From contig CM035361.1 of assembly GCA_020137815.1 (NCBI GenBank), forward strand, positions 3,203,021 to 3,267,020: a stretch of 64,000 nt of DNA, given 5' to 3'. Source of the stretch: Hormiphora californensis (lineage: Eukaryota > Ctenophora > Tentaculata > Cydippida > Pleurobrachiidae). Every line of letters begins with the position of its first letter. Positions within the stretch are counted from its first letter, which is position 1. Positions 29,951 to 62,174 of this stretch are shown here, piece after piece. Under the pieces are notes generated by a model, which saw only the letters and a program-made list of their open reading frames with translations, was not told the DNA's origin and made no database searches. A program made the translations under genes and the position numbers.

Positions 29951-32900
29951 ATGACGTCATATCTTACTATCGTACTACTTGCAATTTTCCACACAGGTAG
30001 GTATTGTAAATTCTATTATACAGTCGGACCCCGATTTAGGGGCCCCCGATTTAGTGGCACCCCAATTTAGGGACAGGATTTTTTCCCCCGATATAGGAAA
30101 TTAACCTTATTTGACCCCGATTTAGTGGACACCCCGATTTAGTGGACAAGAGCCTTTCCCCCGAGGGTGTCCCTAAATCGGGGTCCGACTGTAGCTACAG
30201 GAAACCTCTTTAAATAGTGTCACCTCTATCATATTATGTTGACAATTGTAACCCATAGTTCCTCCTCAGGATTATCCCGCGAAGAATGCTCCGCTACAAC
30301 CCGAACCTTGGGCAGGCCCACCCGTCTCATTATGCAGGAGCACAATCGTTATCGAGCCATCCACGGCCAATCCCCAATCTGCTACGGGAGTGATACAGCC
30401 ACTTTCTCAGCGGAACCTTGGGCAAAATCAATCTCCAAGAAATCGGATCTGATCCACAGTGCCTATTATAACAGGGGTGTGTTTGGCGAGAGTTTGGCGG
30501 GAAATACGGATAGTTTGGAGGAGGAAAAGTTCCTGTTCACAGCTATTAAAGACTGGTTTAATCTGTGTAACTTTATTCCTGTTAGTGAGCTAACTCTAAC
30601 AGATGTAAAGAGAGATAAACGTGTTGAGTCCTGTTTACAGATTCTCACAGCTACAAATGTGGAGTGCGGCTGGGATGATAAGGTGGTGGTATGTCAGTAC
30701 TGGCCGGCTGTTAAAAAGGGGTTTCCAGTTCTTCCCAAAGCGACCGATTGGAAGTTGATGGATGGTAAAATGGAGAGGAAAAATTTTATAAAAACAGCTC
30801 TGGATGATCTGCGTCCACAGATTGTCCAGGTGAAAGTACCACCTGAGAGACTTGGTGATACTTTATTGGATGTTACTTTCTCTTATTCTCTCTCTTCGGC
30901 AGTCGACACTGGGCTAGGCATTAGTTATATAGATAAACCTAACTCGGCGACTGCATTGGATATCGGATGTGGAAAGTTTCCCCTCGACTCGGAAGTTCCT
31001 AAAACGTGGAAAACGCTGGTATTTTCTTATAACGTTACTGGAAATCTTGATTGGAGTAACAGGGAAGCAATTGTTGGAGTAAATGGGAAAGAAATTGCTA
31101 ATCTCGCTCCTAAAAAGAGAGGGTAATTAATAAATTAAATCCCCCCAAGACATATTTTCACGTAGCAACAACAAAGTTGTAAAAATATTTTATCTTCATT
31201 TTCCTAGGTGTTTTAAAGCGGAGTTTCTATTGCACAGAATGGACCTAAACTGGGTGGGTGTCAACACGGGATGGCCCTTTGACGCCAGATTACTCACAAC
31301 AATTACTGATCCCCTACCTATTGTGGACAAAATTGAGAAACCAGATGACGAAAAAGAGAAACCAGATGACGAAAAAGAGAAACCAGAAGATGATGAGGGA
31401 TCAGTGAACGATAGGTTACTGCCTGGTGAAGATTCTGTTTTGTTTACTGAGGCATCCTACGGAACTGATGATGATGAGGTCACATTGGATGGAAAGAAAA
31501 TTATCTTTCCTCAGGTAACTAATTGGTTTGTTCAAACTCTTTTATATAACAGTCTAACACTCTAACTTGGCAAGTAATTAATTTAGTTGCTAAGTAACAT
31601 GAAGCAGGTGTGTTTAAGAATTCAGGTTGCTAGGTAACATGTTGCTAAGTATGACGTTTCTAGACAGAATAATTCTAGACATTGGATTGCACTAGGTTGC
31701 CAGGTTGTTACTTATATCGCAACACCAGGTTTGGCTTAATATTATGTAGTAGGTTGCCAGGTTGTTACTTGAATGACAGCTCACAACACTCAAATCCCAT
31801 AAAACCTGCAGGTTCACGTTACGTTTATGGAGGTGGGAACCCACCAAGTCACAATATACCTGGATCACAGTGGGGAGTTTGAGGGAATTTCAGGGTTACA
31901 GTTGATCTTAGTACCTGACAAAGTCGAGGATAAAAATGCCTTTAAAACTACTGTTAACACTTACCAAGATGCAAAAAGGAGCTTCAAGGTGAGGAGAATG
32001 AAATGATGGCAGAATTGTTAAAAGTAGCTCTGTTCAAAGCTCTGTTCAAAGTCCCTCAGCTCAGAGAACAATAACATGTTATATCACATTATATATGATT
32101 TGGGTCGTGGAGAGTAGAAATCGCTGTTACATCTCTCCCTCATTTCTCGAACTGCTCCAATCAATGCCCTAAAATTTCCCCGCCGTGCAGGATAAGAAAG
32201 GTGAACTGACAGTGCCCTAACATTTCCCCGCCGTGCAGGATAAGAAAGGTGAACTGACAGTGCCCTACATAACTGCCGAGTTTACGGAACTACCTGATCA
32301 CTTTGTAATCGGTGATGGGTTGTTGTATGGGGAGTATTACAATGGACCCTTATTGGTGGCACACGGGCACGCCAAGTACAGTGTGAGGGTCAGGGGTATC
32401 GTAATGGGGAAGAAGGGAAAGGTATGATATATCTGATATTTTCTAACATGACTTATACCCATCTTTTTTTCCGTGCAAATGTGTGGTAATTCTTAGATTC
32501 CAAATGGTTCAAATACTTGAGTACAAGTACAAGTAACAAGTACAAGTACAAGTACAAGTACAAGTACAAGTACAAGTACAAGCACAAGCACAAGTACATA
32601 CAAGTACATGTTATACAAGTACAAGTACAAGTACAAATACACAAGTACAAGTACAAGTACAAGTATGACACATGATTTCCCCTCATACAGAGATGGTTCA
32701 TTGACTCTGATATCCTGGGTGTGTTTGACACGGCCACCGCCAGCTATGCAGGACTTGGTTTGTTGGCTGTCTTATTTCTGGTAACATTTGGCGCATGTTA
32801 CAGTGCCCGAGTTAGGAAGAGACGGCGTATGAAGGAGGTTAGATTTTCCCGAATCGTATACATTTCTTGTGATTATAAATGGAGTTTTCAGTTGGAATAG

Positions 32901-33503
32901 CTACCTGAAATATGAAATACTGCACAGAATGTGTAGATATTTTAGGCTCTTCAGTTTGTACAATTATTGTGCCAATGTACCTTGTACAATTATTATTTCC
33001 TCCAAAATATGAGATTATCTCTCTCCCCAGGTTGCAGTCGCACTCAACAAACTGAACGATCTGGTAAACGAGAGAGTGGATGATCGAGATGAGATCAGTA
33101 ACGATGGTTGTGGGGTACGGAGAGAGGTGTCTCAGTGGGAGAGGGATGAGTGGTGGTCTGTTTCAACTGCAGGAGTTGCCATGAACTACGATCAGGATCT
33201 TCAAACAAGTGAGTTGTTTTTACTGTTGCCGCGCTCAACATCATGACTAGTGAAATGAATAATCCGTCATACCAGGCCTACGACTGCCAATTTCAAGGAC
33301 TGATTTGATAATGATCACTATAATCTGGATACCTCATGACCTTCCGGCTTCCTTCTCTGTAAGGCCCATGCTCTGACCACAGTTCTCGCGTGCTCCGAGA
33401 ATAGGGTCAGGTCAATGCTCTGACCTTCCTTCTCGTATTTAACCATCTTGTATTTCTTTCAGATGACCAAGATCAAGAAGAGGTTTATCATTATTCCTAC
33501 TGA
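29951..33503 (+). CDS. CAP/SCP-domain type I membrane protein, 8 exons
   Basis: Exons: 29951-29996, 30270-31122, 31208-31514, 31812-31988, 32239-32421, 32691-32837, 33031-33208, 33463-33503; total 1932 nt, 643 residues plus stop. The start is MTSYLTIVLLAIFHTG, a signal peptide. Residues about 17-160 look like a divergent CAP domain (EHNRYRAIHG, AEPWAKSISK, GVFGESLAG, CGWDDKVVVCQYWP). An acidic linker with KPDDEKE repeats follows, then a region I cannot name, an FN3-like stretch (YGEYYNGPLLVAHG), a membrane helix in exon 6 (AGLGLLAVLFLVTFGACYSA) followed by basic stop-transfer RKRRR, and a short Tyr-containing cytoplasmic tail ending YHYSY. Single-pass surface protein; ligand unknown. Convergent with the large minus-strand gene downstream. 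A truncated inverted paralogue lies at 63028-63494. Confidence 0.85.
30021..30191. mobile_element. 171-bp Tigger-like MITE in CAP gene intron 1
   Basis: CAGTCGGACCCCGATTTA termini with TA on both sides. The inverted paralogue near 63425 has an uninterrupted CTATTATAGCTTCAGG, so the empty site is present in this window. Confidence 0.9.
31585..31770. repeat. GTTGCTAGGTAAC-type degenerate minisatellite
   Basis: Imperfect copies of GGTTGCYAGGTTGTTACTT / GTTGCTAAGTAACATG in CAP gene intron 3. Similar GTTACCATGTTGCTAGG units recur on the minus strand at 39880-40065. Confidence 0.55.
32182..32290. repeat. Duplicated acceptor plus exon start (CAP gene exon 5)
   Basis: The segment from TTTCCCCGCCGTGCAG through GATAAGAAAGGTGAACTGAC occurs twice in tandem. 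The first copy ends GTGCCCTAA and would stop translation; the second continues as the real exon from 32239. Confidence 0.85.
32517..32665. repeat. (GTACAA)n microsatellite in CAP gene intron 5
   Basis: Hexameric GTACAA/AGTACA repeat, about 150 bp with AGCACA variants, close before the membrane-helix exon. Confidence 0.9.
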
Positions 33504-34129
33504 TCTACCAGTGAGTACTGTTCATCCATTGCAACCACCTGCCACAACCACACGACACAACCACTGCACCCAAGGAACCACCCACCACAACCACACACCA
33601 CAACAACTTATCACCATCACCCGCCACAACAACTTATCACAACCACTCATCGCAACTACTCGCCACAACCAGTCAAAGAATCACAACCACGCATTATTGA
33701 AACCAATTGGCTAATCAAAGATCACCCTGTTAAAAAGCTGGACTTTTATCTGTAATTAGGAACTGAATTTTGAGGTTAGGTTTTGAGGTTTAGAGACTTA
33801 TTGGGGCTAAACAGACCTCTGATAAATAAGAATACCGGGGCTAAAAGACATTTTTTAAAGTTTCTGTTCATATAACTTTGATTTTAAAACATTTTGCTAA
33901 ACTTATGCTTACTTTCGAACTCAAGTGAGAACTAGCCGGTTTTGGCAGAAATCTGGTACAGGTCAGACTCAAACTGAAAATTCAATTAAAAAACTAAAAA
34001 TGATCAAGTAAACAACAATAAAATTACGTCATAACTTTCTTACGTCACCTCACAACAATATATATTATATCGAAAACGCCCACAATGCAGTCCCAGATCT
34101 ATTACATTATTGTTTATTATCACTGTAAA
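33504..34129. other. Convergent intergenic region
   Basis: Lies between the stops of the CAP gene (plus) and the Cys-rich/kringle gene (minus). It holds a CACAAC-rich repeat (33535-33690). AATAAA occurs on the plus strand near 34018 and on the minus strand at 34113-34118; these are candidate poly(A) signals. No coding exon. Confidence 0.5.
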
Positions 34130-54227
<20,098 letters not shown>

Positions 54228-55560
54228 AACAACCACCTTGGAGGCATTGTGGTTAGTGGTTAAACTGGGTTGAAGTGGTTAGTGAGATGAACGCACAGTA
54301 TTTGTCGTAGGAAAATGAACTGTCGAACAAAATCAAATCACCAAAAAAATAACCAATAAATGGTGCCGGGACGTTCACTGTCAAGAAATATAAGTGTACT
54401 GCAGTGGCCGCAGCTCGGTAGAAACCAACTTGACTGCTTGAAATGGAAGTGAGATAAAGAATACAGGGGTGAAAACTAACACCACCCGGCGAGATAACAG
54501 GTCACATGCGACCTGGTATACGCATTTTGTGACTCCCTGGTCTCACACGTAGTATGCACTATTTTTATCTTTATCCTGAAGTATAAAATATATAACGTTT
54601 CAAGGGCGAATCAAGGAGTGATAAACGTTATCTGGCTTGTGCTGAAATCACGTACTTCACCGGCAGGTACCTGCAGGGTTAAAAACTGTGCTAAAATACG
54701 CTTGTGTCACGGACAGGCATACAGTTCGATACAACCTGGTAATTGTTGTAAAGGCGGAGTACCGGCTGTGAAGGGGGTAGACCATGGTGTCTTATCAGAT
54801 GAAATTAGCCCGAAACTAGAGCAGCTTTTGAATTCGTGACGTCACAGTTCTCCAAGGAACGTTCTCCAGGGAATATATCACGGGACTTCACTGATAATGT
54901 CGAAAAGTGCAGCTTTTTGGATGACTGTCAAGTTAGATCACCTTCATGCACGTAAATACTTTTATAATGATAAGGAATCTACACGGTCCCGCAGGACCTA
55001 TTTCAAGAAATTTATTCCTGTTTTTTACAAAAGGAATAAAAAATCAAACTCACTTTTTCACCCCTCATAATTGTTTTAATAATCCCCATCCCCCACATCT
55101 CCAAAAACATTGACGAGTTTTTGTTTTCACCGCTGTAACACGATCGATAGCTCAATACCCTCTTTTCTGAGTTTATCTCGTCACTGCTGTAACACACAAC
55201 ACCCTCTCAGGATGTAGCCATGTCGGTCAGCAACACAACAAAGCTACTCTCCAAATCCCAACTCTCTCTCTAAGATCGTAAGTACGAAATGTATACACGT
55301 TTGTTGCCTTGTCTGTGTTTGTTTAGTCCTTTCCCAATAATATTAATTCCCTCTTTTCCAAATGATGACAAATACAATGGAGGAATGGGAATGGGAATTC
55401 ACAATAAAGTTAGGTCGACCTAGGTCGTGCAATATGAATTCTTCTTTTCCCCCTCTTGTTCATAAAATCCTAAACTCCAAGGACGGGCTGAATATTACTT
55501 CTACTCGATTCGCTCATTTAGTAAGGGAATAATAGTAAATTTTATCCGCAAAATTTTTAA
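54228..55560. other. Upstream region of the Cys-rich gene
   Basis: No coding exon recognised. A short plus-strand ORF at 54618-54839 has no family resemblance. The region probably contains the promoter of the minus-strand gene, but no clear core element could be picked. Confidence 0.4.
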
Positions 55561-56095
55561 CAAGCTCATTTCTTCACCAGTAGGTCCGGGTAGGTGTCTA
55601 GTATGACCAAAAAAAAGATACGATAATCGGAAGTGCGCACACGCACTGAGCGCGCAAAAAGTAAACACATGTAAATACATGTTTTTCTAGCCTGGCATGA
55701 AAACCCAAAAACCATCTTAGGAGACGAGTAGAGAAAAAATCAAGGGCACTAGATTGTGTAGCGTCCTCGCATTAGTGGGGGTAGGTGCTGGAATTAAGTC
55801 TCTATCTCATCTGGTTAATTAGATAATTGGATAATTAGATATGCACATAACCGTATTTTGGCTATATGGCTATAGCCACTTAGGAATGGTTTAGAGACTT
55901 TTCACTGGTGCCATTTTGTAGGCAATAGCCAAGTTATGGGGAGTCGACGTCGGACTTTTAAGCTATATCTCCAACCGTTTGGCCGTTATTTGGCTTTAAA
56001 GATGCTCAAAATGAGCAAAAACGGTAAAAAGCCCGATTTTGAGCATCTTTAAAGCCAAATAGCGGCTAAACGGGTAATATGGTAGTTCTGGGCTG

Positions 56096-57121
56096 AACAC
56101 TTTCGACCGCTTTAAAGCGCTTTAAAGCGTTTGAGAAAGCGCTATAAAGCGCTTTAAAGCGCTTTAAAGCGATACCGCTTTAAAGCGCACCGCTTTAAAG
56201 CGCTTTTAAAGCGCTAAAAGCGCTTTATAGCGGTTTTTGTAGCGATATAAAGCGCTTCCGAAAGCGCTTTAAAGCGCTTTCAAAAGCGCTTTAAAGCGCC
56301 ACCGATTTAAAGCGCTTTTTTTTGATGGCGAGAAAAAATAAAGCGCTTTAAAGCGCTTTAAAAGCGCTTTTAAAAGCGCTATAAAGCGCTTTTCAAAACG
56401 CTTTATAGCGCTTTAAAGCGCTTTTAGCGCTTTCAAGCGCTTTTAAGCGCTTTAAAGCGGTGAATATCGCTTTAAAGCGCTATAAAAAGCGCTTTTAAAA
56501 GCGGTGTTGAAAAAGCGCTTTTTAAAGCGCTTTACAGCGCTTTTAAAAGCGCTATAAAGCGCTTTTTAAAGCGCTTTAAAAAGCGCTTTATAGCGCTTTT
56601 AAAAGCGCTGTACAGCGCTTTAAAAAGCGCTTTATATCGCTTCAGAAAGCGTTTATAAAAACGCTTTAAAGCGCTTTAAAGCGCTTTTAAAAGCGCTATA
56701 AAGCGCTTTTAAAAGCGCTTTCTAGAGCGCTTTAAAGCGCTTTAAAGCGCTTTTAAAAGCGCTTTTTAATGCACTATAAAGCGCTTTAAAGCGCTTCTTA
56801 TAGCGCTTTAAATAGCGCTTCATAGCGCTTTATAAAGCGCTTTATAGCGCTTTATATAGCGCTTTAAAGCGCTATAAAAAGCGCTATAAGAAGCGCTATA
56901 AAGCGCTTTATAGCGCTATAAAAAGCGCTATAAAGCGCTTTATAAAGCGCTATATAAAGCGCTTTGTAGCGCTTTTTATAGCGCTATAAAGCGCTTTATA
57001 AAGTCTTTTAAAAAGCGCTTTAAAGCGCTTTTTATAGCGCTTTATGAAGCGCTGTAAAGCGCTTTATAGCGCTTTATAAAGCGCTTTCAAGCGCTTTAAA
57101 AAGCGCTATAAAGCGCTTTAA
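56096..57121. repeat. Left AGCGCTTTAAAGCGCT array
   Basis: About 1 kb made almost only of AGCGCTTT and AAAGCGCT in irregular order and spacing, so neighbouring units can pair in many ways. It is GC-rich at GCGC within an AT-rich locus. Confidence 0.9.
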
Positions 57122-58511
57122 GGGTACGCTAACCAAAAATTTTTTTCGAGTGCAGGGAAATCTCTCACCGTTGGGTTGTAGGCCATGCCAAGGAGACCTC
57201 AAATATGCAATTTGAGCTCTCAAGTCGAATTCATATTTTTGCTACAGCTGCTTGAAAAATGAACTGAAAATAAGGTTTTGGCATCTTAAAAATACATTTG
57301 TAAAGATAGGATCATAAAAATTTGTGGATTTGAAAAGGACAAAGAGGTGAGTAGCCACAAAAAATTTTTTTGCAATCCGAGCTGATTTCCGGTCCTGAGA
57401 TGGATTTCTTTTTTTCCACTTTAACGCCATATTTGGCAAAGTTCCGAAAACATGTGAAAGCTGTAAATTGGTGAAAAGTTGCGTCTAACGATTATCTAAG
57501 TGGCCATAAATTTTGGGCGTGTCCTTATTTGAGATAAGCTGTACAGAGTTTTTTATGTGAAAGCCGTCATTTCAGAAATAAATAAATTCCCTGTATCTCA
57601 AAAACGGCTGATCGTAGAGACCTGAGACTATGCTTAAACGATTCAGAAGGTCCGATTTTGGGGGGGTCTTCTGAGAGACATTTTGCTCCTACTTCAACCG
57701 TTTTTGCTGTAATTGCGAAAAACAAATTCTATGAAATGGGCAAAAGCTAAACTCCAATATCCTGTAATTAGGGAATTTTGGCTAAGAAAGGACCGAAACT
57801 ATGGAAAAATGTGTAACAAGCTGATTCCTTCACTATTTGGTCCATATGGGTCCCTATAATCACCAAAAACAAAATCACAAAAAATCCACGATGGCGAAGA
57901 TGGGTTTTTGTTTTTCGCAATTACAGCAAAAACGGTTGAAGTAGGAGCAAAATGTCTCTCAGAAGACCCCCCCAAAATCGGACCTTCTGAATCGTTTAAG
58001 CATAGTCTCAGGTCTCTACGATCAGCCGTTTTTGAGATACAGGGAATTTATTTATTTCTGAAATGACGGCTTTCACAAAAAAAACTCTGTACAGCTTATC
58101 TCAAATAAGGATACGCCCAAAATTTATGGCCACTTAAATAATCGTTAGACGCAACTTTTCACCAATTTACAGCTTTCACATGTTTTCGGAACTTTGCCAA
58201 ATAGGGCGTTAAAGTGGAAAAAAAGAAATCCATCTCAGGACCGGAAATCAGCTCGGATTGCAAAAAAAGTTTTTGGGGTTATTCACCTTCATGTCCTCTT
58301 CAAATCCCCAAATTTTCATGCTCCTATCTTTAAAAAAAATTTTTTGAGATGCCAAAAACGTTTTTACAGTTCATTTTTCAAGCAGCTGTAGCAAAAATAT
58401 GAATTCGACTTGAGAGCTCAAATTGCATATTTGAGGTCTCCTTGGCATGGCCTACAACCCTACGGTGAGAGATTTCCCTGCACTCGAAAAAAATTTTTGG
58501 TTAGCGTACCC
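57122..58511. mobile_element. TTAA-flanked 1.39 kb foldback nested in the AGCGCTTT array
   Basis: The ends GGGTACGCTAACC / inverse are flanked by TTAA (57118-57121, 58512-58515), with array sequence resuming on both sides. The arms pair nearly perfectly about 57815. A piggyBac-type target site, but the ends differ from those of the 27711-29821 element. No transposase ORF. Confidence 0.85.
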
Positions 58512-58712
58512 TTAAGAAGCGCTTTATAGCGCTTGTTAAAGCGCTCGAAAGCGCTTTATAAAGCGCTTTTTATAGCGCTTTCTAGCGCTTTATAAAGCGC
58601 TATAAAAAGCGCTTTAAAGCGCCTCTTAAAGCGCTTTTTATAGCGCTTTATAAAGCGCTATAAAAAGCGCTTTAAAGCGCTTTATGAAGCGCTATAAATC
58701 GCTTTTTAAAGC
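58512..58712. repeat. Continuation of the left AGCGCTTT array
   Basis: The right-hand remainder of the left array after the 57122-58511 insertion. Confidence 0.85.
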
Positions 58713-59261
58713 ATTCTATTCGGTTTTTGAATATTATTGTATGTAAATCCCACTTTTTCGTGATCACTTCCACTCCTTTTCAGATTAAACTGCGTTTCTG
58801 TTGGGGGCGATTATAATTTGGGTGCCTTGCAGCCTGTGTACAGGTGTGCGCTACCAAAAGAGTACACTTAGACCGAGTTTTTCAAATGTCTATAGTCATG
58901 CAACCACAAGGCCAATTTGAGTTAACTAAAGTCTCTTTTTGGGAGAGAGGGAGTGAAAGAGAGGGTACACCACGGAGCACAGTTGCAGGTATGATATCCC
59001 CTCTTTCTTCTATCCTCCCGCGCTGTCTCTCTCAGTCTCATGTTATCGCGTGCGCTATGTTTAGTTCGGGATGGGGGCGAGTGAGGGATAGAGAAAGAGG
59101 GTATACCATTACCACGGAGGATTTTAATAGGTGCGGCGTTTTCGGGTGTGGCGGGCGCCATGTGAGGTTCACAGCCATATCATGATGCTTTTCGGAATTT
59201 CTAGGGGGTGTAATTTTTACGCCGTAATCTGGCTGGTGGCTCCGGCTGGTTGAGACACAGT

Positions 59262-60015
59262 GGGGGGTACGTCACCTTTTTTTTTGCCCACTGCCCACAT
59301 TATTCTTAAATTTTGAATTTGCCCACATGGGCAAAAGTGGGCAAAAGTAGGCAAAAGTAGGCAAAAGTAGGCAAAAAATTTAAATCCCATAAAAAATATA
59401 TGCTATCAACCAGGTAATCGTCTGTGACAAAGGTTTTTCACCACCAATGTCCTCCTAGAGGTCCCCCCTATCGATTCCAACCGATAATTTATTTGCTCAG
59501 GGTTGATAAGGCTCCATATCCAACTGGGGAAAATGGGCAAAATATGTTGGCAAAATTAGGAAAATTGGTCATTTTAGGCACGTTTCTCACATGGTTGGAG
59601 TGGAAAATTTTTCTGGTTTTCCTGGGACCCCATTGGAGTACAATGCAAGTGGAAAACCTTTGTTATGTATCAGTTCCCTAAATAGCCCCAAAATGACGAA
59701 AAATCACTGGCCTTTGCCTAATTTTGCCAAAATTTTTTGCCCACTTTTGTCCAGTCGGACATGGAGCCTTATCAACCCTAAGTCATAAGAAAGTACATTA
59801 ATTATCGGTTGGAATCGATAGAGGGGACCTCTTGGAAGACATTGGAGGTGAAAAACATTTGTCACAGAGGGTTTTCTGGTAAAGTTTTGATGCTTATAAT
59901 ATTTTTGCCCACTTTTTGCCCACTTTGCCCACATTATACCTGTTTTTTGAGATTTCAGTTTGCCCATGTGGGCAAATGTGGGCAAATGTGGGCAAAAAAA
60001 GGTGACGACCCCCCC
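59262..60015. mobile_element. 754-bp foldback with GACACAGT 8-bp target duplication
   Basis: The ends GGGGGGTACGTCACC / GGTGACGACCCCCC are flanked by GACACAGT (59254-59261, 60016-60023). Subterminal GTGGGCAAA repeats and long inner arms (ATCGGTTGGAATCGATAG and inverse) pair. The 8-bp duplication fits hAT-like elements. Confidence 0.8.
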
Positions 60016-60451
60016 GACACAGTCTACAGCTAAAACAGTGTAAAGATGTTAGTTATGAGACTTGAATGGTCAATGGTGACGTCAGACGTGTGTGTAGCTG
60101 GTATCAAGTCAATTGATTGAGAAATACGAATACAAGTGGCAAGTGCTGAGTCATGAGAGCAAGTCGAGAATCTCAACTCTCAAGACTCAACGGCAGACCG
60201 CAGACGGCACTCGGCAGAAGTAAGTGAAAACAAAGAAATGAATTCACTGCCAACTTATATTTGAGTCTGAACGGGCATGTTCCTTGGGTACGGTGCACCC
60301 TCTCTTTTTGGGAAGGGGGTAGGAGAGAGGGAGTGAAAGAGAGGGTACAACACGGAGCACAGCTTATTTGGACATATGCCGAGTTTTATTAGTGCAAATT
60401 TTCCCACGGCCGTGGGAAACTATGAAAGCTTCATGTGATGAGCTCGTTTTA

Positions 60452-61716
60452 CTATAAAAAGCGCTTTCAAGCGCCTTAAATAGCGCTTTTAAAAGCGCTT
60501 TAAAAAGCGCTAGAAAGCGCTTTTAAAAGCGCTAGAAAGCGCTTTTAAAAGCGCTTTATATAGCGCTTTAAAGCGCTTTATATAGCGCTTTTTAGCGCTA
60601 TTTAAAGCGCTTTTCAGCGCTAGTTAAAGCGCTAAAAAGCGCTTTAAAAAGCGCTATAAAGCGCTCTAAATAGCGCTTTATAGCGCCTCGAAAAGCTCTT
60701 TAAGAAGCACTTTATAGCGCTTTATAAAGCGCTATAAAGCGCTTTTTAAAGCGCCACAAAAAGCGCTTAAGAGCGCTTTATAGCGCTATAAAAAGCGCTT
60801 CATAGCGCTATTTAAAGCGCTTTATAGCGCTTTTTATGGCGCTTCAAAGCGCTTTAAAAAGCGCTAAAAAGCGCTTTGAAAAGCACTTTATAAAGCGCTA
60901 GAAAGCGCTTTTAAAAGCGCTTCCTAGCGCTTTTTAAAGCGCTTTTCAAAGCGCTTTTTAGCGCTTTATAGCGCTTTATAGCGGTTGAAGTAGCACATTT
61001 TATATCGCTTTAAAGCGCTTTAAAAAGCGCTTTTTAGCGCTTTAAGAAGCGCTTTTTAGCGCTTTAAAAAGCGCTTTATAAAGCGCTTTTTAGCGCTATA
61101 AAAAGCGCTTTTTAGCGCTATAAAAAGCGCTTTAAAGCGCTTTCTAAAGCGCTTTTTAAAGCGCTAAAAAGCGCTTTTAAAAGCGCTGTATAGCGCTATA
61201 AAGCGCTTTCAAATATGCTATATAAAGCGCTTTAAAAAGCGCTATAAAGCGCTTTGCAGCGCTTTATAGCGCTATTGAAAGCGATTTCTAGCGCTTTTAA
61301 AAGCGCTATAAAGCGCTTTATAGCGCTTTTAAAAGCGCTTTCTAGCGCCATTTAGCGCTTTATAGCGCTTTTAAAAGCGCTTTCGAAAGCGCTATAAAGC
61401 GCTAAATAGCGCTTTAAAGCGATCTGACGAAGCGCTTTATAGCGCTTCATAGCGCTTTTTAAAGCGCTTGCAAAACGCTTTAAAGCGCTAAATTTTGAAA
61501 ATAAAGCGCTTTAAATCGGTGGCGCTTTAAAGCGCTTTTAAAAGCGCTTTATAGCGCTTTCGAAAGCGCTTTATATTGCTTCAGAAACCGCTATAAAGCG
61601 CTTTTAGCGCTTTAAAAGCGCTTTAAAGCGGTGCGCTTTAAAGCGGTATCGCTTTAAAGCGCTTTAAAGCGCTATAAAGCGCTTTCTCGAACGCTTTAAA
61701 GCGCTTTAAAGCGGTC
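60452..61716. repeat. Right AGCGCTTTAAAGCGCT array
   Basis: About 1.27 kb of the same irregular motif, in the right arm of the giant foldback. Confidence 0.9.
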
Positions 61717-62174
61717 GAAAATGTTCAGCCCAGAACTACCATATTACCGCTAAACGGTTAGAGATAGAGCTTAAAAGTCCGACGTCGACCCCCCATAACT
61801 TGGCTATTGCCTACAAAATGGCACCAGTGAAAAGTCTATAAACCATTCCTAAGTGGCTATAGCCATATAGCCAAAATACGGTTATGCGCATATCTAATTA
61901 TCCAATTATCTAATTAACCAGATGAGATAGAGACTTAATTCCAGCACCTACCCCCACTAATGCGAGGACGCTACACAATCTAGTGCCCTTGATTTTTTCT
62001 CTACTCGTCTCCTAAGATGGTTTTTGGGTTTTCGTGCCAGGTTAGAAATACATGTATTTACATGTGTTTACTTTTTGCGCGCTCAGCGCACGTGCACACT
62101 TCCGATCATCGTATCTTTTTTTTGGTCATACTAGACACCTATCCGGACCTACTGGTGAAGAAATTAGCTTGTTG

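Larger units (their letters stand above)
55561..62174. mobile_element. 6.6 kb foldback (giant inverted repeat) element
   Basis: The outer arms start CAAGCTCATTTCTTCACC at 55561 and end with the inverse at 62174. They pair for about 530 bp each (for example AGTAGGTCCGG, CCATCTTAGGAGACGAG), then pass into AGCGCTTTAAAGCG arrays on both sides (56096-57121 and 60452-61716). No transposase was found. A target duplication was not clear. It contains two younger nested foldbacks (57122-58511 and 59262-60015) and a duplicated unit with GAGAGGGTACAMCACGGAGC (58960 and 60340). Confidence 0.75.

Noticed and set aside
57242-58391. Paired 65-codon ORFs MPNMALKWKKRN / MPNRALKWKKRN
   Set aside because: They are the two arms of the TTAA foldback read in opposite directions, so identity reflects the inverted repeat; too short and featureless for a transposase.
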